Both the position numbers and the translations under genes were made by a program. The notes below the pieces were generated by a model that had not been told where the DNA came from, made no database searches, and saw only the letters and a list, made by a program, of their open reading frames with translations. 64,000 nt of DNA from Chamaecyparis obtusa (taxonomy: Eukaryota; Streptophyta; Pinopsida; Cupressales; Cupressaceae), in contig BSBK01000765.1 in NCBI GenBank assembly GCA_027943335.1, positions 1,580,001-1,644,000 of the forward strand. The letters run 5' to 3'. Positions 59,837 to 64,000 of this stretch are shown piece by piece. How positions within the stretch are numbered: the stretch's first letter is position 1; every line of letters begins with the position of its first letter.

Positions 59837-61086
59837 TGTAATCAGTACAAATTTGACCTATTCAGAATAGGCATAGACATTCAAACATTAGTTAAAATTA
59901 ATCTAACATCATATTCCTAAGCATTAAATAGAAAACATTTGCAAAGGCACTCAGATAGAACTGAAATGGGAGCACCCTGTCACTGTTTGATTTGTTCTCA
60001 TTTTAGGGATGTCAATTTGCTCTTGAATCACTTGGAGAAATTCCCTAATGATGATTAAGAGATATTAGGATTGGTTAGTAACCATAATGACCCCATAATT
60101 GCACAAAACTGGGTATAGAACACCTGTTTTGCCCCTAAGGCCTTAAGGATCCTAAAGGCTCAATAATGCAAGTTAAGCTACTTATGAGTAATCTATGATT
60201 TTTTTTAGACCAAATGATATGTAGTATGATACAAAAATGATTAATAAAATCTTTAAAGAACTAGGTTCAATCCATTAAACTTAATCTAAAATGTGTTAGA
60301 AAGCATGGAAAATGAGTTAATCTAGCATATAATGAAGAAAGCTTAGGATCTAGGGTTATTCTAGCATTTTAACACTACTTAATATGAGAGATGTGACTTG
60401 ATGATTTTCTCTTAGGAAGTGAGGGTATTTATAGGATTTTTGGAAGGGCTTGAGTTAGGAAGATGAGTTAAGGTTAGAGGTAAGGTCTACGGTAGGGTTT
60501 GAGGTAAGGTTTGGGGTAAGGTAAGGTTGACCTTGGGTTAGGGTTGCTCACACATGTGTGAGAAACACTAGGGAAGTGTGAAAGGGGAACAAGAGTGGAA
60601 GAAGAGACATGGGTCTCTTTATGAGGCTGTAAGAGGCCTTAAAGAGTGTAAGAGGCTTTAATGAGTGTGTAAGGCTCATTAAGGGAAGGGTTTGACCAAA
60701 AGTCAATGAGACTTGGATCAGGCTAAGAAATGTAGGAAACATCTCCTAAATTGGTTTAGGGAAGGTTTAAAGAAGTTTAGGAAAGACTGGAAGGTTTTAG
60801 GAAAAGCTAGAAGATTCTTGGGTTTTGAGGCTTTAAATAAATATAAAATTTATTTAGGGAATGTGACATCATTTATTAAATATTGATTTAATAAAGAGAG
60901 GAAAATCACTTAAAATTGATTTAAATGCTTTGGGGAGGGACTCTTTAATTAAATGTGTCTAATTAAAATAGGAGGATTTAATGGCATAAAAATAAATTAA
61001 TTAATTAATTAATAAATGATGATGTCATCAAGGGTTTTCAAAAAAATAAAAACTTTTATTTTCTAAAAGATTTTTAGGTGTCTACA
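59837..61086 (-). repeat. 5' LTR of element E
   Basis: 1250 bp, colinear with 45473-46701. The two copies differ by point changes and a short insertion (an extra GGTCTACGGTAGGGTTTGAG-like stretch at about 60483-60503). TATA box at 60426-60435 (minus). Confidence 0.9.
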
Positions 61087-61091
61087 AAAAC

Positions 61092-62006
61092 TGAAAAGAA
61101 AAAATTATAAACAACATACTAACAAAATATTTACATGGAAAATCCAAGGCTAGGAAAAACCACAATGAGAATCAAACTCACAATATAGATAATCTTTAAT
61201 TACAATTATTAGGTTTGTTACCCTCATTTTTTTCTCAAAACCCTTGGGTGTAGTCTTAGTAAGAGAAAGTCCTGAAGTCGAAGTTGAAGTTGAAGTTCCA
61301 TGAAATCGGTTCAGGTTCAAGTTCAACTCATTTCCCACTTCAAAGTCTTATAATACTCATGTTGTCAGTTTCTTAAAAGGTCAGTCAGTCTCAAGGATGA
61401 ACCTGAACTTGAACATAGTCTCGAACCTTAAGTTAGTTCAAGTTTAGGTTCATGATTGTAAAAAGATAGCTTATGTATGGGAAAGTCAGCGGGTTTTTTT
61501 TATTTTCAAAAAAGAGCAATTCTATTTTGTAGCACTCTAAGTGTTTATTCAGAAGTGAAAATTTTTGTACAAAGGTTGTCTTATCTGATTAGATAATTCA
61601 TACATGTCAAAATTGGAAATGACGGCGTGATGTAGAGGGAGTAATTAAAATGTAGATATGGAGATCGGCTACTTTCCTTGGGAATTGAAATTTTCATGCC
61701 GAAACACCTGGCAGATTAATTACAAGTGGCTTGGCCTATCAAATCAATCATTCCTTCAGTTATGATATTTATTACAAGTATGCCCTGAGAATTTTTGAGA
61801 TCTTATGGTATTTGTGAATAAATGTTGATTGATTAAGGTTTCTCTGTTAAGTTATTTTTGCTTGGAGAAGGAGGAGCGATGGAACTGGTGGTGAAAATTG
61901 TAGGAAATTGTGCACAGGAAAGCGGTGAGTTTTTCTTTCCCTTTGCAGTTTTCAGATTATAGAAGCTCATTCTATGTTGCAAATCTTTTCCCTTGATATT
62001 TTTAAG
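61092..62006. other. Unassigned DNA right of E
   Basis: No gene recognised. 61268-61330 and 61390-61450 hold GAAGTT/TTCAAG hexamer words related to the hexamer run at 63718-63750. 61136-61165 contains a GGAAAATCC..GGAAAAACCAC pattern thought to be part of an older repeat. Confidence 0.4.
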
Positions 62007-64000
62007 ATGCCATTGTTTCGTCTGAAACTTCCTAAAGAAGAGAGTAGAACACACCTGCTAGTTTCCCTCCCAAAAATAGGAGATACCTACTTGTTAAATG
62101 TAAACCTTGGGGAGCTCTGTGATAGACTCTGAACTACTTCAGAAGGAACTTTTTCTAGGAAGTTATAAGGAAGTGGACTTTTAGAGGTGGTTGCATTTCC
62201 CTCAGCTTTGATTTGCCCCAAACTAGTGTTAGAATGTGCTAATAAATATGATGCAAATGATACGTGCATTAGGGATGCGTCAGGGGAGATTTTGGTCAAA
62301 ATTAGTAGAGAAACAATAATGGCAGCCCTGCGTATTCCAGAAAAAGAACCATATGAGCCATGGATGTTTGTAGAAGCAGAACAGGTATATGACACAGAGA
62401 AGAAAAGGTATAGTTCTTCTATAGCCCAAGTATGGCTTGCAAAACTAGAGAAAGGTGGGTCTAAGTTGCCAAAGCCTCTTACAATTGAACACCTCCACAA
62501 AGACATAGCCAATATGGTACTCTTTCTAAATAGGGTAAAAGGGAATTCTCATGCTTTTCATTGGGAAAACTGGATGTTTTTTTTTATTCAAAAGATTATA
62601 GAAGGAGATAAATTTAATGATTGGGCGGACCTGATAGCACAGAAGCTTCATAAGGAACTCTTAAACGTTACTAATTTGTTTGCATTTTATATGTCATCCT
62701 ATTTGATTTATGTTTTAATCTATTGCTGAGCTTGGGAGGGGTTGCCTCATGAGGTGTGGACAAATGATATGAGGGTGTATGATTATTTCACATGCCTACG
62801 GAAGGAGAGGTTTCCCAGTGTCTACAAGTTAGTAAATGATAGATTTTTAGGAAAGTTGGTGTTTGAGCTGAGAGGTAAAGATAATTCCAGACTTTCTAAA
62901 GAGGCCAAGCAGGTAATCAATGTGTATGACTATCATTTCATTCAGTTCTTAAAATTTAATTATCTTAGGGTAGGTGCATTTTGATGGAGAACCCTTCAAA
63001 CTCCCTAGATTCTGTTTAGACGATATAGTCCTAATGGAGCTATGCAGGCAGCTAGTTCTAGTTGAGTAGAAGGCTGGGACCCCAAGAAAATCTTCGGGTA
63101 TTCTTTTCCCGATTTAGTTAGGACATTATAGATGTAAGATTTTCCAGGATGCTTTCACTGTGAAAGAGGAGCTGAATACTTTTTGTTTACAGACTTATAT
63201 TCCCAGGGTGAATTTTGACTACTGAGGCTTTGCAGGAACAAATCTCAATGTACCAGAGACCTTTATGCATCTCCCAAAGCTAGAAGTTTTTTGGATTCGT
63301 TGCTCTGATCAATTGGAGGTGAGGAAAAGATTATGGTCTTGATTCACTTTGAGACAAATCATTACTTTCAGGTTGAATATGAACACGGACAGGATAGAGG
63401 AAGATAGTGAAGCTGATATTCTAGATTCCCTATATTTGGACAAAGTTGAAGCTCTTCCCATCCCTGAATTTGATTAGTCAGAGCTTGAAGAAGATGATCT
63501 GTATGATAAAATGAAAAGAGTGTTTGAGAGAATAGAAGCATGGTTGTTAACTAGAAGAGCCTTTGATACTCCTTTGCAGTCCACTAAAGGACAAGTGAAA
63601 ATCAAAAAGAAGCATTCAGCAAAGAAAAGTTATGTTTTGACTAACTTAAGTGTTAATCAACGTTGTGCAGGGAAGGCCAAATCTGAAGTCAAACTTGAAC
63701 TTGAACAAATTTCTCCACAGGTTCAAGTTCAAGTTCAAGTTCAAGTTCAACACCCAGTTGAACCTGAAGTCCGAGTGACCTGGTCAAGTGTAAGGGTGAG
63801 GGAAAGGTCTCAGAAGCAAAAAGCTATTCCTAGCATAGTCATGGATTTAGATGTTTCTAATCCTAATCCTGAAGTAGTACAAATAGAAGATCACAGTGTA
63901 CCAGAGATGGCGGATGATCAACAGGCACCTCAAGAAATAGGAAACACTCCTATGGACTCGCTGGCACTTCTCAGTAAGTATGACACACACAAGAAATCCT
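62007..64000 (+). pseudogene. Degenerate long open frame of unknown function, runs off window
   Basis: ATG at 62007 (MPLFRLKLPKEESRTHLLVS), one frame to 62981, then a one-base frameshift at the TTTT run 62979-62982, and on in the new frame to the window end. Stops at 62130, 62166 and 62727 before the shift, and near 63070, 63115, 63225, 63340 and 63477 after it; the last 520 bp are open. The first 330 residues look globular (ISRETIMAALRIPEKEPYEPW, FHWENWMFFFIQKIIEGDKF, KLVNDRFLGKLVFELRGKDN); the later part is charged with a (Val-Gln) run at 63721-63750. I do not recognise the family. The two-part build and the setting suggest an extra frame of a transposable element rather than a host gene. 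Confidence 0.6.
63718..63751 (+). repeat. Hexanucleotide run (GTTCAA)n
   Basis: Five GTTCAA units in a row coding Val-Gln repeats within the open frame; related hexamers flank it (AAACTTGAACTTGAAC near 63690). Confidence 0.7.

Larger units (their letters stand above)
45473..61086 (-). mobile_element. Element E: near-complete Tat-like gypsy element
   Basis: LTRs 59837-61086 (5') and 45473-46701 (3') on the minus strand, both TGTAGACAC...GAT(T/C)ACA. Flanks AAAAT (45468-45472) and AAAAC (61087-61091) are a 5-bp target duplication with one change. A 3.6-kb leader, gag, PR, RT, RNH, aRNH and INT follow in order. Total 15.6 kb. Stops and frameshifts disable gag and pol, but the integrase frame is long and well preserved. 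Confidence 0.9.

Noticed and set aside
61920..61960. Splice donor-like GGTGAGT and acceptor-like CCCTTTGCAG
   Set aside because: Only about 25 bp apart, too short for a plant intron; the frame from 62007 needs no splicing.

Overview
The window looks like intergenic DNA from a large, repeat-swollen plant genome; a gymnosperm (conifer-like) is my best guess, inferred from very long, old, nested Ty3/gypsy elements and the absence of compact host genes. No intact cellular gene, rRNA, tRNA or CRISPR array was seen. Almost all 64 kb can be assigned to six LTR retrotransposons (called A to F here), one solo LTR, and a degenerate open frame at the right edge.

Layout, left to right. D (1-6561, +): a Tat-like element entering from the left, with leader, a rearranged gag remnant, no pol, a G-depleted pyrimidine-rich filler, a polypurine tract and a 3' LTR. 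6562-8538: unassigned AT-rich DNA. A (8544-25391, +): a small element without recognisable coding sequence, perfect 5-bp target duplication ATATT; its 3' LTR is split by B (11426-25230, target duplication TTATT), a chromovirus-like gypsy element of which only the 5' LTR, a gag start and the last 196 bp of the 3' LTR remain; inside B sits C (12557-25034), a 12.5-kb gypsy element with 2.7-kb LTRs and a full set of decayed domains. F (25481-about 42923, +): a Tat-like element with gag, protease, RT, two RNases H and integrase, a solo LTR of a B-like family inside the integrase, and an antisense plant-mobile-domain (PMD) pseudogene between pol and the 3' LTR. 42924-45472: unassigned. E (45473-61086, minus strand): the most complete Tat-like element, with a 1.2-kb LTR pair. 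61092-64000: unassigned DNA, then a degenerate open frame from 62007 that runs off the window.

How the parts relate. D, E and F share a plan: LTR of 1.1-1.3 kb beginning TGTA, gag with a CDYHR-type knuckle-like motif, order PR-RT-RNH-aRNH-INT (E, F), a short repeated GAAAAC..TGGCAA module after pol, stem-loops next to the polypurine tract and palindromic CATACGAGT clusters in untranslated DNA (E, F). C differs: its RNase H of the aRNH type lies between protease and RT.

Decay is mainly by premature stops. In C 12 of 14 in-frame stops are TAG; in the PMD pseudogene there are 16 TAG, 6 TGA and no TAA over 665 codons without a frameshift. This fits loss of methylated cytosines in CHG and CG contexts. 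All boundaries were read by eye; family names come from motifs, not searches.
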